A stretch of 18,456 nucleotides of DNA from Discostella pseudostelligera. Its lineage: Eukaryota; Bacillariophyta; Thalassiosirophyceae; Thalassiosirales; Thalassiosiraceae. Under the pieces are notes generated by a model. The model was not told where the DNA came from. It did not search any database and saw only the letters and a list, made by a program, of their open reading frames with translations. Made by a program: the position numbers and the translations under genes. Of the stretch, positions 1-8,451 are shown in pieces. The DNA lies in the NCBI GenBank assembly GCA_036940085.1, contig JALLBK010000195.1, positions 1-18,456 on the forward strand, written 5' to 3'. The first letter of the stretch is position 1; each line of letters starts with the position of its first letter.

Positions 1-396
1 CGCACGCAATACATCGACTTCTTCGCATATTGATTGGTGGTGTAGTCGGAGTTGAGCTTGTTTGAGTAGGAACCGGGTACTGGTATTGGAATGATCGGAT
101 TGGGTAGATGCAACCTCGTCATCGCTGGAGTCATTGTCATTGATGCCATCGACACCTTCATCACAAGCTTCACTACACGAAGAGAATTCGGAGGCTGTTT
201 CCGATATTGTTTCGTCCGCGGTGGGTTCGTCGTTCGTGTTCGATGTCGATCCATCCTTCGAGTTGATGGCAAGATGCAGTCTATCCAACAAGTTATCTAA
301 CCTACCACAGTCGCCGTCGTCAATTTTTTTCATGTCGGCATGTATGATTGGAGGAATACCCGAACCCGATGCATCCATGTTAGTAATCGATTTCAT
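1..396 (-). CDS. Partial hypothetical protein, Asp/Ser-rich N-terminus (runs off left edge)
   Basis: On the minus strand an ATG at 396 opens a frame that stays open for 132 codons to base 1, so the gene is cut by the window edge. An in-frame TAG lies 11 codons upstream of this ATG, which bounds the start; a second in-frame ATG is residue 7. The visible protein is rich in Asp, Glu, Ser, Thr and Asn (for example residues spelling NDNDSSDDE), with a more helical stretch near the N-terminus (RLDNLLDRLHLAI) and another at the truncated end (RFLLKQAQLRLH). It looks largely disordered. No family is recognised and no function is assigned. It is divergent from the prolyl 4-hydroxylase gene, with 340 bp between the starts. 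An intron inside this stretch cannot be excluded, but the unbroken frame argues for coding sequence. Confidence 0.55.
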   Translation of the reverse strand, partial: MKSITNMDASGSGIPPIIHADMKKIDDGDCGRLDNLLDRLHLAINSKDGSTSNTNDEPTADETISETASEFSSCSEACDEGVDGINDNDSSDDEVASTQSDHSNTSTRFLLKQAQLRLHHQSICEEVDVLRA

Positions 397-736
397 GGTC
401 TTTGCTTCCTTTAGAAATGAATCGTTCTATTGAGTAGATTATTCAGCAATATTATACTACTCCTATCGAGTATGGTATGGTGAAGGTGATGGTCGGTATC
501 GGTAGGTGGGAATGATGGCACAAAAATGACGAGGCTTCTTTGTGTGGTGGACGCCGAACGGAAAATCAGAAATGGCGGGTGGCTTGGAGGACTTTCAAAT
601 ACCTATTCCACCTGTATGTAGAATCCGACATCGTATCTTTGGCGATCCAATTTTCGCCAATATCCGCATGCACCTTCAACGTTCAACGAACCTTCCTTTG
701 CAACTCAACTCAAACCACTAACCAAACCACCCAACC
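397..736. promoter_or_regulatory. Divergent intergenic promoter region with GGCG/CGCC inverted pair
   Basis: This 340-bp spacer separates the starts of the left-edge minus-strand gene and the prolyl 4-hydroxylase gene. It contains AATGGCGGGT (571-580) and a perfect 7-bp inverted repeat, TTGGCGA (639-645) and TCGCCAA (654-660), resembling a pair of E2F-type half sites about 80 bp before the hydroxylase ATG. The last 60 bp are CA-rich with repeated AACCA, typical of an unstructured 5' leader, ending in CAACCATGA. No TATA box stands out. That these sites work as a shared promoter is inference from position. Confidence 0.4.
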
Positions 737-2385
737 ATGACGACGCCGAAACCGGTAGGACGACACAAGGGCAAAGGCAGCGGCAGCGGCAGCGGCAAAG
801 ATCCGTCGTCGCCTAGCGTGACCGTTGAAGCAGTTCCCGTCAAAAAGAACTCGGTCTACTCCTTTTTCCTCTCGGCTCTCCCAGGCATCATCGTCGCAAT
901 TGCAGGGACCCTCTGGTCTCGCGGTGGCGGCGGCGGCGGTGGAAGACTGGATGCGGGCGTCCATAATTCCGTTTCCGTCGACATCGAGGCGTCTACTCTC
1001 AAAGATCCAAGCCCCGGGAGCTGGGTATATGGATTCTACACCACTCAAACTGTGTCTGATCAAACGAATCCGTCCACTCATGCTCTCCTCTACCCAAATG
1101 GAGGTGGGGGTGAGCCTGAACTTGTGTCGTTCGCAAACAGAGAGGAATTTCTCAAGTTAGGCAGGCTATACAATGATCTTGGTCAAATCGTTCAATCTCC
1201 CTTGCATTTTCTAAATGGTACGGCGCTGTACAGAGGTCCTCAACGACCGGGAACCCATTTTCATTGGCCGGCAGGTGAGTAGATCATGGAACTATCTATC
1301 ACCAGTCCACAGAAAAATCAACACCTCAACGTTCATTCTTTTCTCCGAAGTGCGTGTTGGATATAGGCGCCCCGTTCCCGGCGTCTTCGGAGGAGATGGC
1401 AAGCAAATCGAACTGGAAACATTAACCGAACCTACCCTTGATGCATCAAACTCCGATCCTCGTGTCTTCTACATTCACAACTTTTTAAGTTCGGCCGAGG
1501 CCGATGAATTCATCCGCTTCAGCACAGCACCCGAAAATCCATACAAAATGGCACCCTCGACCGGTGGGACACATAAGGCATGGAATCAAGGTGGATCGGA
1601 TGCAAGGCTTTCCACACGCACATCCGAGAATGCCTTTGACATTAGTACCGAAAACTCGAACAATGTGAAACAACGCGCCTTCCGTTTACTGAGGATGGGA
1701 GGGTATGATGAAAATTTGGCCGACGGTGTTCAGGTATTGCGATATGAGCTGGGACAAGCGTATGTCGCCCATCATGATTATTTTCCAGAATTCCAATCGG
1801 AGGATCATCAATGGAATCCGCTCTTAGGGGGTAGCAATCGATTTGCAACAATTTTCTTGTACCTATCCGATGTCGAGTATGGCGGCGAAACTACATTCCC
1901 AAACTCCGAGCGGCTTACAATTGAAAAATCAAAAGAGCTCGTAGAGCGACTTGGGGAGGCACCACCATTGGAAACGCAGAAGGCATTAATCAAAGCTGCA
2001 GGACTGGCGGAAGGCTCATGGGAAGAGGACTTGGCATATGCCTGTTCTGCCAAGTTTGCTGTCCCTCCTCGTCGTGGAGATGCAATTTTGTTTTATTCAC
2101 AAAGGCCTGATGGTCGTTTGGATGTGAACTCGTTACATGGTGCATGTCCGGTACTCAAGGTAAGCATGTGTTGCAGATTGCCGCCGTCAAATCATCGTCA
2201 CGCACGTAGAGTCTCAATTGTCTCCTAAATGCTACTCCGTATTTTTGCAAAAACAGGGAACAAAATGGGGTGCCAATTTGTGGGTGTGGAATGCATGTCG
2301 CTACTCGCAATGTCGCGTCGATCCGATGAATCCAGCGGCAGAGCTTCGTGAGGAGATGAAAGCTCCATTTCCCGGTGGTGGATGA
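737..2385 (+). CDS. Prolyl 4-hydroxylase (2-oxoglutarate/Fe(II) dioxygenase), membrane-anchored, 3 exons
   Basis: Exons 737-1274, 1351-2159 and 2257-2385 give 491 aa; the introns (76 and 97 nt) are GTGAGT...AAG and GTAAGC...CAG. The enzyme hydroxylates peptidyl proline using O2, 2-oxoglutarate, Fe(II) and ascorbate. The catalytic core lies in the C-terminal half: the iron ligands are H320 and D322 (AHHDYF) and H442 (SLHGACPV), and K452 (GTKWGANLW) should bind 2-oxoglutarate; the His-to-Lys spacing of 10 is the family's. A hydrophobic segment at about 41-60 (YSFFLSALPGIIVAIAGTLW) after a basic, Ser/Gly-rich head suggests a type II anchor, placing catalysis in the ER/Golgi lumen. A glycine tract follows at 63-69. 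The region from 70 to 200 is not conserved to my eye. The first acceptor is chosen by frame: the nearby ATATAG at 1366 would break it. Substrate (secreted or wall proteins) is inference. Confidence 0.88.
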
Positions 2386-2851
2386 ATCAGGCGGCAATTG
2401 GTCCCTGTGGTCTCGATCGAACTGTTTGATGCACTTAGATAGGTGTCAAACTAAAGAGCAAAACTTACTTGGGCGGAACGGACTAAATCATCCGATTGCA
2501 AGGATGATATAATTGTCAACCTATTGTCAATGGTTGAGGAGAGTTGGAGGAGCGAGATTGGTGGTGGAGTGTTTGTGGACCGCGGTCATTTCCCGCCGGT
2601 CGTCCTTCCCGCCAGAACCTAGTTCCCGCCAAAATTTACCGCCACGCACATCATGCTTGTGTGGCTTTGGCTGGTGACATCACCGTCTCCTCATACATGC
2701 ATCTATCAACCATGATGTTCTTGTTCTCCGCCCAACGCCGCCCCACCCTATCCAAGCCATCACTAGATATGATAGCCCGCAAAGAGACAGAAGAAGAAGA
2801 GCAACTCTAACCGACCTACTCTCATCATAATCTCCACCGTCAAAGTTAATA
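2386..2851. other. Intergenic region: hydroxylase 3' end and phospholipase promoter
   Basis: These 466 bases follow the hydroxylase stop and precede the phospholipase ATG. They contain the TTCCCGCC cluster listed separately and an A/G-rich stretch (agacagaagaagaagagcaac, about 2786-2806) that probably lies in or near the 5' leader. An 88-codon open frame here (2544-2810) shows no family resemblance and is not called. Nothing else is supported. Confidence 0.4.
2590..2643. promoter_or_regulatory. Cluster of three TTCCCGCC (E2F-type) octamers
   Basis: Three exact TTCCCGCC octamers start at 2590, 2606 and 2623, and a further CCGCC core lies at 2639-2643. Spacing is 16-17 bp and all have the same orientation. 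The first is extended to TTTCCCGCC and the third is followed by AAAATTT. TTCCCGCC/GGCGGGAA is the classical E2F-DP recognition sequence in animals and plants. The cluster is 220-260 bp upstream of the phospholipase ATG, so S-phase or cell-cycle control of that gene is a reasonable inference, not shown. Confidence 0.5.
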
Positions 2852-5800
2852 ATGGTACTCGCTCGGCTAATGTCGTGTTCTTTGCCTGTCATAGGCTTTT
2901 CATTTATTGGTATTGGGAATGCATTTCCGCTTCATCATCTACCCCTGACACACAAGCGAGGACGATCAACGCGAACATCAATATCGTATAAGACAATTGA
3001 CCCGATTGAAAAGTATCAAATATCTTCATCGTCGTCGAATCGTCTTGGTGACGGTGATAATAATGATGGCGGCGGCGGCGAGACAATCACCGCGGATGAG
3101 TACGGGCGGGGTTCGGGTGATGACTCAGTGGAAGACAATGCATGGCTATCAGCGACACGAACACTTGGCTCCTTATTTCTTCGGCAAGAAGATGCCGATC
3201 GTGATAGAAATGTTGATGTTTTTGGAAGACCAATGGTAGAACATGAAACTGAAAGTTTTGATGCCTCGTCCTCGCCATTTAGTCTACACGAGAACTCGTT
3301 TGCAAAATATTTGATGGACTTGAAGTTTCAAGAGGAAGAGAATAGGGAGAGAGCCGCGGAACATCACAGCACCAAATCCATCGATGCCTGGAGAGACAAT
3401 TTAGGTGCACAAAAGTTGTCACCGGGCATCGAAATAGATCAGGTAAGAAGCGGAGCATTGCGCCGTTAATATTTGTATATGATCTACATTTCGGACTTCT
3501 CATGTCGGAATAACATCTCTGTGTCAAATAGAAAACTGCAAAAGAACTTGACGACAGTGTGTCAAAACTGACAATATCCAAAGATATAATGAAGGATATA
3601 TCTCATCTTCCTCTGGATGGTAGAGAAATTCATTCAAAGAAACATCCTTACCGAGAAATAATTCCCGGACGAGACATTCTACGGTTGTAAGTTTACATTA
3701 TCCTCAGTAATTTGCAGTCAGTTCCTTCGATTTGAATCTGATACCCACATCACTCCGTACGTTTAATTAGGAGCTACCCAGAGCATTATAAAGGAAGAAT
3801 AGGACGCGATATGCGACACCTTGCCGGTAAGATCCTGTGACACGTGAATACTTCATCTGTTGCTGCGCTGACTTCTCACATTGCCGAGTGCTCTGCTCCA
3901 AATTCTAGTATCGATTGCAGCAAGTGTTGAAAAACCGTGGCAGTGGAAATTGTTCTTTGACGAGGGCGGTGGAGTACTCCCGTTATTGGAATGCATTAGG
4001 GATGGGGCTAGAGCTGTGGAGCAGGGTAGATTAGACTTCATAGATGGAGACGTGGAAGGAACGAATATTCTCAAGGAACAACACGAGGCCTCGTTTGCAG
4101 CAGCATGCACTGCCTGTCGAGCACTCCGCGATCTGAGTGCTTTGTCGAAGGATTTTGCGGCTGTAGTAACCGATGATATTCTCAGAGTGAATTCTCAATG
4201 GTCTACGTGTGTCGTCGAGGGTGCTGGCTATGATTGCTCTTCGGGTGGCTTGATCTCAGATTTGTTAATCCTATTGAAACATGCAAACGAAGCCGAGGCG
4301 TTCTACCATACTCCAAGTGGGGGTAAACGTGACAACATACGCGCTAATTTTAGTCTTAGTACACGGAGACAACGAAGAGGTAAGCCGAGCAACATGCTGT
4401 CCATCTAAACACTTGTCCTGGTACCTCATTAACTTTTGATTTTGCCTATCCAGATGCTCGCCGACGGTGTGGTCTCTATGTCGTTCAGTTGCTGTTGGCT
4501 ATGTCAGTAGCAAGTGATCAGGCAGTGACCAGTTTGAGATCCACCTCGGGTCTTATTGAAGCGGTCGTCGATTGTTCTTCGTACGCTCCAAAAGTGCGTT
4601 TCAAGAGAAAATGGATTCGCAAACCACTGGGTTTCATTCAACGGATTTTGCCTGGAGGAGGAGGGAACACACTAACGAACAAAGATCAGTGGCTAGAACC
4701 AGGCCTTGCCGGCCAAGTGCAACAGAACGCAAACAAATTGCTAGCCGCAATCGGTCACAACGAGTGGATTCCCAAATTACCTGGCCAACGTGGACTTCGC
4801 GTTCTATCACTTGACGGAGGTGGCACACGAGGAATCGCGGCTGTTACATCACTTCGACATATTGTTGAGGCAATGAAAGGAGTGGAAGTCTGCGATGCAT
4901 TTGATATGATTGTTGGCACGTCTACAGGTGCAATCGTTTCCTTCTTGGTGGGGTTGCGTAGGGAGTCGGCTGCAGATGCTCGCATTCGCTACGATACCTT
5001 GATCAAACGTATCTTCGTCAAATCGTTGCTCCAACCTATTATGCTCGCAACGACAACTGCTTCCTACGATGAATCAAATTTAATGGAGGTTCTCGAGGAT
5101 ATTCTCCATGATGAAGGTATGCTTGACAGCCGAGCAAATCCAGGTGAGTACATCATCGAAAAACTGGTTTTGATCTCGTAGTCTCTCTGACGATTCAAAA
5201 TGATGTTGATTTCCTCAGCTACTCCACTCATAGCTGCGGTCTCTTCCAAAATGAGCTCGACTCCTACTCAACTGTGTCTTTTGAGAAACTATAACTACGG
5301 TGGAGGGGAAATGCCCGATAGCTTCACAATTGATCCAAACGAAGCGCGCAAACGACTTGGTTTGGAAGACGATGATATCACGGGGGCACATGCAGCGGAA
5401 CAACCAACGAGAGTGTCTACTATCAAATGTGCGCCTCGGACAGGAAAGGGATCCAGATATCCAGGTAAGTTTTGATATCATTGATAGTGGAGACCACTTG
5501 ACCGTAACATAACCCTAACATGAGGATCTCTTCTCTAGGCTCATTTCGAGTAACGCAAAAGATTGCCCTTCGAGCAACCACAGCTGCTCCTACATTCTTC
5601 AAACCACTTCTAAGTTTTGATGAACTCTACGTTGATGGTGGAATCGTGGCGAGCAACCCAACTGCTGTAGCTGTGCATGAAGCGAGGACGGTGTATCCTG
5701 GAGTACCACTGGAGCTTGTGGTCTCTGTTGGAACAGGAGGTGAATAGGCCGACAGTACATCTTTGATTGGTTTCGTTGTGTTCTCCTATTGTGGCTAACA

Positions 5801-6283
5801 TATATTTGCCAATGTTATTGTTGAATTAGTATTCAGTGAAGTAAAAGTTCCTCCGCGTATTGGATGGGATGGCGTTGTCGGACAAATCTTGGATAGCGCA
5901 ACCGACGCGGAACAAGTACATCACATCCTTGAGGTACGTTCGACTATTTCTGCGTGTACGAAGTCTCGGTCTATTTCATCATCCACTCAAGCTCGTGCAT
6001 GGTCGTTTCGTAGGATGTTTTTGGGGAAGAAAAGACTGCTCAACACACTGGAACTAAAATGTCCTCCACAAAGTACTTTCGATTCAATCCGATTGTTGGT
6101 AAACCTGACTCATTCCCCATTGACGAGATAGATCCGGGACGTTTGCAAGAGTTATGCGATATTGTGGACGATTACATGGCTGAGGAGGAGCAACAAAAGA
6201 AGCTACAACAGTTGGGTGAGGTGATACATCCAAAGTCGTGGTTGCAACGTGCAATTCAGTGCACTATCGACAAGCATGTCTAG
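2852..6283 (+). CDS. Patatin-like phospholipase, PNPLA8/iPLA2-gamma type, with plastid-type presequence; 9 exons
   Basis: Exons: 2852-3442, 3532-3686, 3771-3826, 3909-4379, 4454-5143, 5219-5464, 5539-5739, 5830-5933, 6014-6283; 927 aa, frame kept across eight introns of 74-90 nt. The enzyme should hydrolyse acyl esters of membrane lipids with a Ser-Asp dyad. The patatin domain starts near residue 539: oxyanion loop D545-GGGTRG, nucleophile S581 in GTSTG, catalytic D769 in VDGG. After it come SVGTGG, DSATDAEQVHHIL and TKYFRFNP, which track the C-terminal part of animal PNPLA8 closely. Residues 1-24 form a signal peptide (hydrophobic from about 10 to 22, IGNA at the end) followed by F25 and a basic, Ser/Thr-rich stretch (KRGRSTRTS), the pattern for import into diatom-type plastids. 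Residues about 50-420 are an acidic/helical extension I cannot place. Family assignment is strong; location and substrate (plastid lipids) are inference. Confidence 0.88.
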
Positions 6284-6968
6284 TGAGAGAGGAGCTTGAG
6301 TCTCGTCGCCGACGCATCACTTGGCGTTGCCAACTAAGTATTGAACATCGAGTAATGTTGTGGAAGTGTAAATGAGTTGTTGAAATAATGTTCACATCGT
6401 ATATTAATCATGAGGTCACCATCGTCGTCACTGCTGGTGTTGTCCATGCATGCTGATGCTGTCATTGTCGGCCGTCATTGTCATCAGTCATCGCATCGTC
6501 GCGTGTCGCGGCGGCAGATCGCGGCCAAACTCCGCGCAAAATGAGTACTGATTCCAATAGTACAATTTCGACATACTGGCTCCACCGTGGCACATACTCG
6601 CTCGATTTAATTCAAACTTCAGATACGAGAAAGGCTTTCACGAAGGAATCAGTTCAAATTCTTTGACGTAATGGAAAATTCCAGAATTTGGTGACAAAAC
6701 GAAGTAGAAACTCCTAACGTGTATTGGAAGTACGTGGAACGTTCTCTGCGTAGGAAACAGTATAGTGAAGGATCGCCACGTGGAGTGGCGACTTCGCACC
6801 GTCTCCAACTCCCAACTCCATCCAAATCCAAATCCAAAATTTCATCAACATCGGCATCGGGCATCGGCACGGCACTCGGCACATTATCTTGTATCGAATC
6901 TATTGTTATCGTCATTGCCACTGTCGGTGAAATCCTGAAAGCTATCGAAGCATATTAGTATCATCATC
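6284..6968. other. Intergenic region: phospholipase 3' end and adenosine kinase promoter/leader
   Basis: This 685-bp spacer has no convincing gene. It shows a short hairpin TTGGC-GTT-GCCAA (6322-6334) soon after the phospholipase stop, a CGTCG/GTCAT-rich patch (about 6418-6500), a G-box-like site (listed separately) and a CAAATC-type short tandem run (about 6822-6838). Open frames of 62 and 79 codons (6478-6666, 6719-6958) lack recognisable features. The last 100 bp are probably adenosine kinase leader, rich in atcg/catcat triplets. Confidence 0.35.
6773..6791. promoter_or_regulatory. CCACGTGG G-box within a TCGCCAC/GTGGCGA inverted repeat
   Basis: TCGCCAC (6773-6779) and GTGGCGA (6785-6791) form a perfect 7-bp inverted repeat around GTGGA, and the left arm overlaps the palindrome CCACGTGG (6776-6783). 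It sits about 185 bp before the adenosine kinase ATG. CACGTG cores bind bZIP or bHLH factors in many eukaryotes. The same CCACGTGG is found upstream of eIF3k in this window. Function is inferred from position only. Confidence 0.35.
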
Positions 6969-8171
6969 ATGACCAAGTTCAGTGGTGAGTTCTTGGCTGT
7001 ATGGCTTGTGGATATATGACGCAGGGATTTGTTATTGCTTCCTCGGCATCTGTCCCATCGTCCTTCCGTCATGTGCACGTGTTGTGTCTCTAAAGCGATT
7101 TGCATTTGTCGACGCTAACATGACTGAAATCTCCCCATGTCATTGCCAGGCTCCCTCATGGGGATGGGCAATCCCCTCCTCGACATCTCCGCGGAAGTTC
7201 CCACCTCCGTTCTCGAAAAGTACAATGTCCAACTTGGCAATGCCATTCTTGCCGAGGAGCAACATCTTCCCATCTACAAGGAACTTGTTGACTCGTACAA
7301 TCCACAATACATTGCTGGTGGTGCCACTCAAAACTCCATCCGTGTGGCCCAATGGATCATGTTGGCCAATGGCAAACCTGGTCAAAGTGCCTATATGGGA
7401 TGTGTTGGTACGGATGAATTTGGTACCCTGCTTGAACAATGTGCCAGCTCGGATGGGGTTAAAGTTCATTACATGAAGGATGCAACCACACCCACGGGCA
7501 CGTGCGCTGTCCTCGTTAAGGACGGAGAACGTTCACTCATTGCCAATCTAGCCGCGGCAAATAATTTCAAACCGTCTCATCTCGAAACGGAAGAAGCCAA
7601 GGCCATTATTGAAAGTGCCAAATTGTACTACATTGCCGGATTCTTCTTGACAGTCTCCGTTGATAGTTTAAAGGTGGTGGCCGAACATGCCCTTGCGAAC
7701 AATAAGACATTTTGCCTTAATCTATCGGCACCCTTCATCATTGATTTCTTTGCCGATCAGGTAGCGACGGCATTGGAATATGCCGATTATCTCTTTTGCA
7801 ATGAGAGTGAGGCCGAGGCATATGGTAAGAAACATGGGCTGGGAAGTGATTTAAAGGAGGTGGCATTGGCTATTGCGGCAAGTCCAAAGAAAAATCCCAG
7901 TAGGCCCCGTACGGTTATTTTTACACAGGGACCATCCTCGACTATCGTGGCTTGCAATGGTACCGTGACGGAATATGCTGTGGTGCCATTGCCCAAGGCA
8001 GAACTTGTGGATACGAATGGTGCCGGAGATGCGTTTGTGGGAGGATTCCTTGCCGGCTTGTTGGCCGAGAAGGATGTGGGGGATTGTGTGGAGGCGGGAC
8101 ATTGGGCGGCACGGTTCATTATTCAACAATCGGGATGTACCTTGACGAAAGCTTGCGAGTTGAAGTTGTAA
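6969..8171 (+). CDS. ADK: Adenosine kinase (PfkB family), 2 exons
   Basis: Exons 6969-6984 and 7150-8171 give 345 aa, the usual adenosine kinase length. The 165-nt intron (GTGAGT...CCAG) splits codon 6 and restores MTKFSGSLMGMGNPLLDIS, matching the conserved family N-terminus. The enzyme phosphorylates adenosine to AMP with ATP in the cytosol, salvaging adenosine and removing a by-product of S-adenosyl-methionine-dependent methylation. Diagnostic motifs are AGGATQNS (61-68), SLIANLAAAN, YYIAGFFLTVS, FCLNLSAPF, TVIFTQGP and the PfkB signature DTNGAGDAFVGGF, with D299 the catalytic base. An alternative in-frame ATG at 7137 lies inside the intron and would give MSLPGSLMG without splicing; reading through from 6969 meets a TGA in the intron, so the spliced form is preferred. 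No obvious losses of key residues. Confidence 0.95.
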
Positions 8172-8223
8172 GGTTCATGTCCGACGATATGCATCCACCT
8201 CTGCTTACCAGAGATGGGTGGCC

Positions 8224-8229
8224 AATAAA
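8224..8229 (+). terminator. Candidate poly(A) signal AATAAA for adenosine kinase
   Basis: AATAAA lies 52 bases after the adenosine kinase stop, in the 280-bp spacer between two convergent genes. It is the canonical animal signal, but use in this lineage is uncertain. A short hairpin (TCCCTC-TTTA-GAGGGA, 8252-8267) follows 23 bases downstream. Confidence 0.35.
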
Positions 8230-8451
8230 GTGAGAAATGAATGATACGATCTCCCTCTTTAGAGGGAAAGAAGCGACGTAAGCTAAACTACACGACTATT
8301 CAACATTAACTGCGCCTAATCAAACATTTCAAGATGAATTGAATGCAAGTTCTCTCCTCTTAAAGGCCTTCAAAACGATAGAAATAATAGAGTATGTCAC
8401 AAGCCTCAGCCATAGCTAGCAACATTATCCTCATACAGAAGACGTTCATCA

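Noticed and set aside
134..433. 99-codon plus-strand open frame at the left edge
   Set aside because: It is antisense to the open minus-strand frame 1-396; its Ser/Phe-rich translation looks like the complement of an Asp/Ser-rich protein and lacks any family features.
1275..1366. Alternative first intron of the hydroxylase ending at ATATAG (1366)
   Set aside because: With the GTGAGT donor at 1275 this acceptor shifts the frame; the acceptor ending at 1350 keeps it and joins directly to VGYRRPVPG.
2544..2810. 88-codon open frame between hydroxylase and phospholipase
   Set aside because: Overlaps the E2F-like cluster, no recognisable domain, and the composition fits promoter and leader DNA.
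5510..5522. Telomere-like ACCCTAAC in a phospholipase intron
   Set aside because: A single CCCTAA unit without tandem copies; expected by chance and not a telomere relic.
6478..6958. Two small open frames (62 and 79 codons) before adenosine kinase
   Set aside because: No conserved features; the second is dominated by short Ser/Lys repeats that come from a CAAATC-type tandem run.
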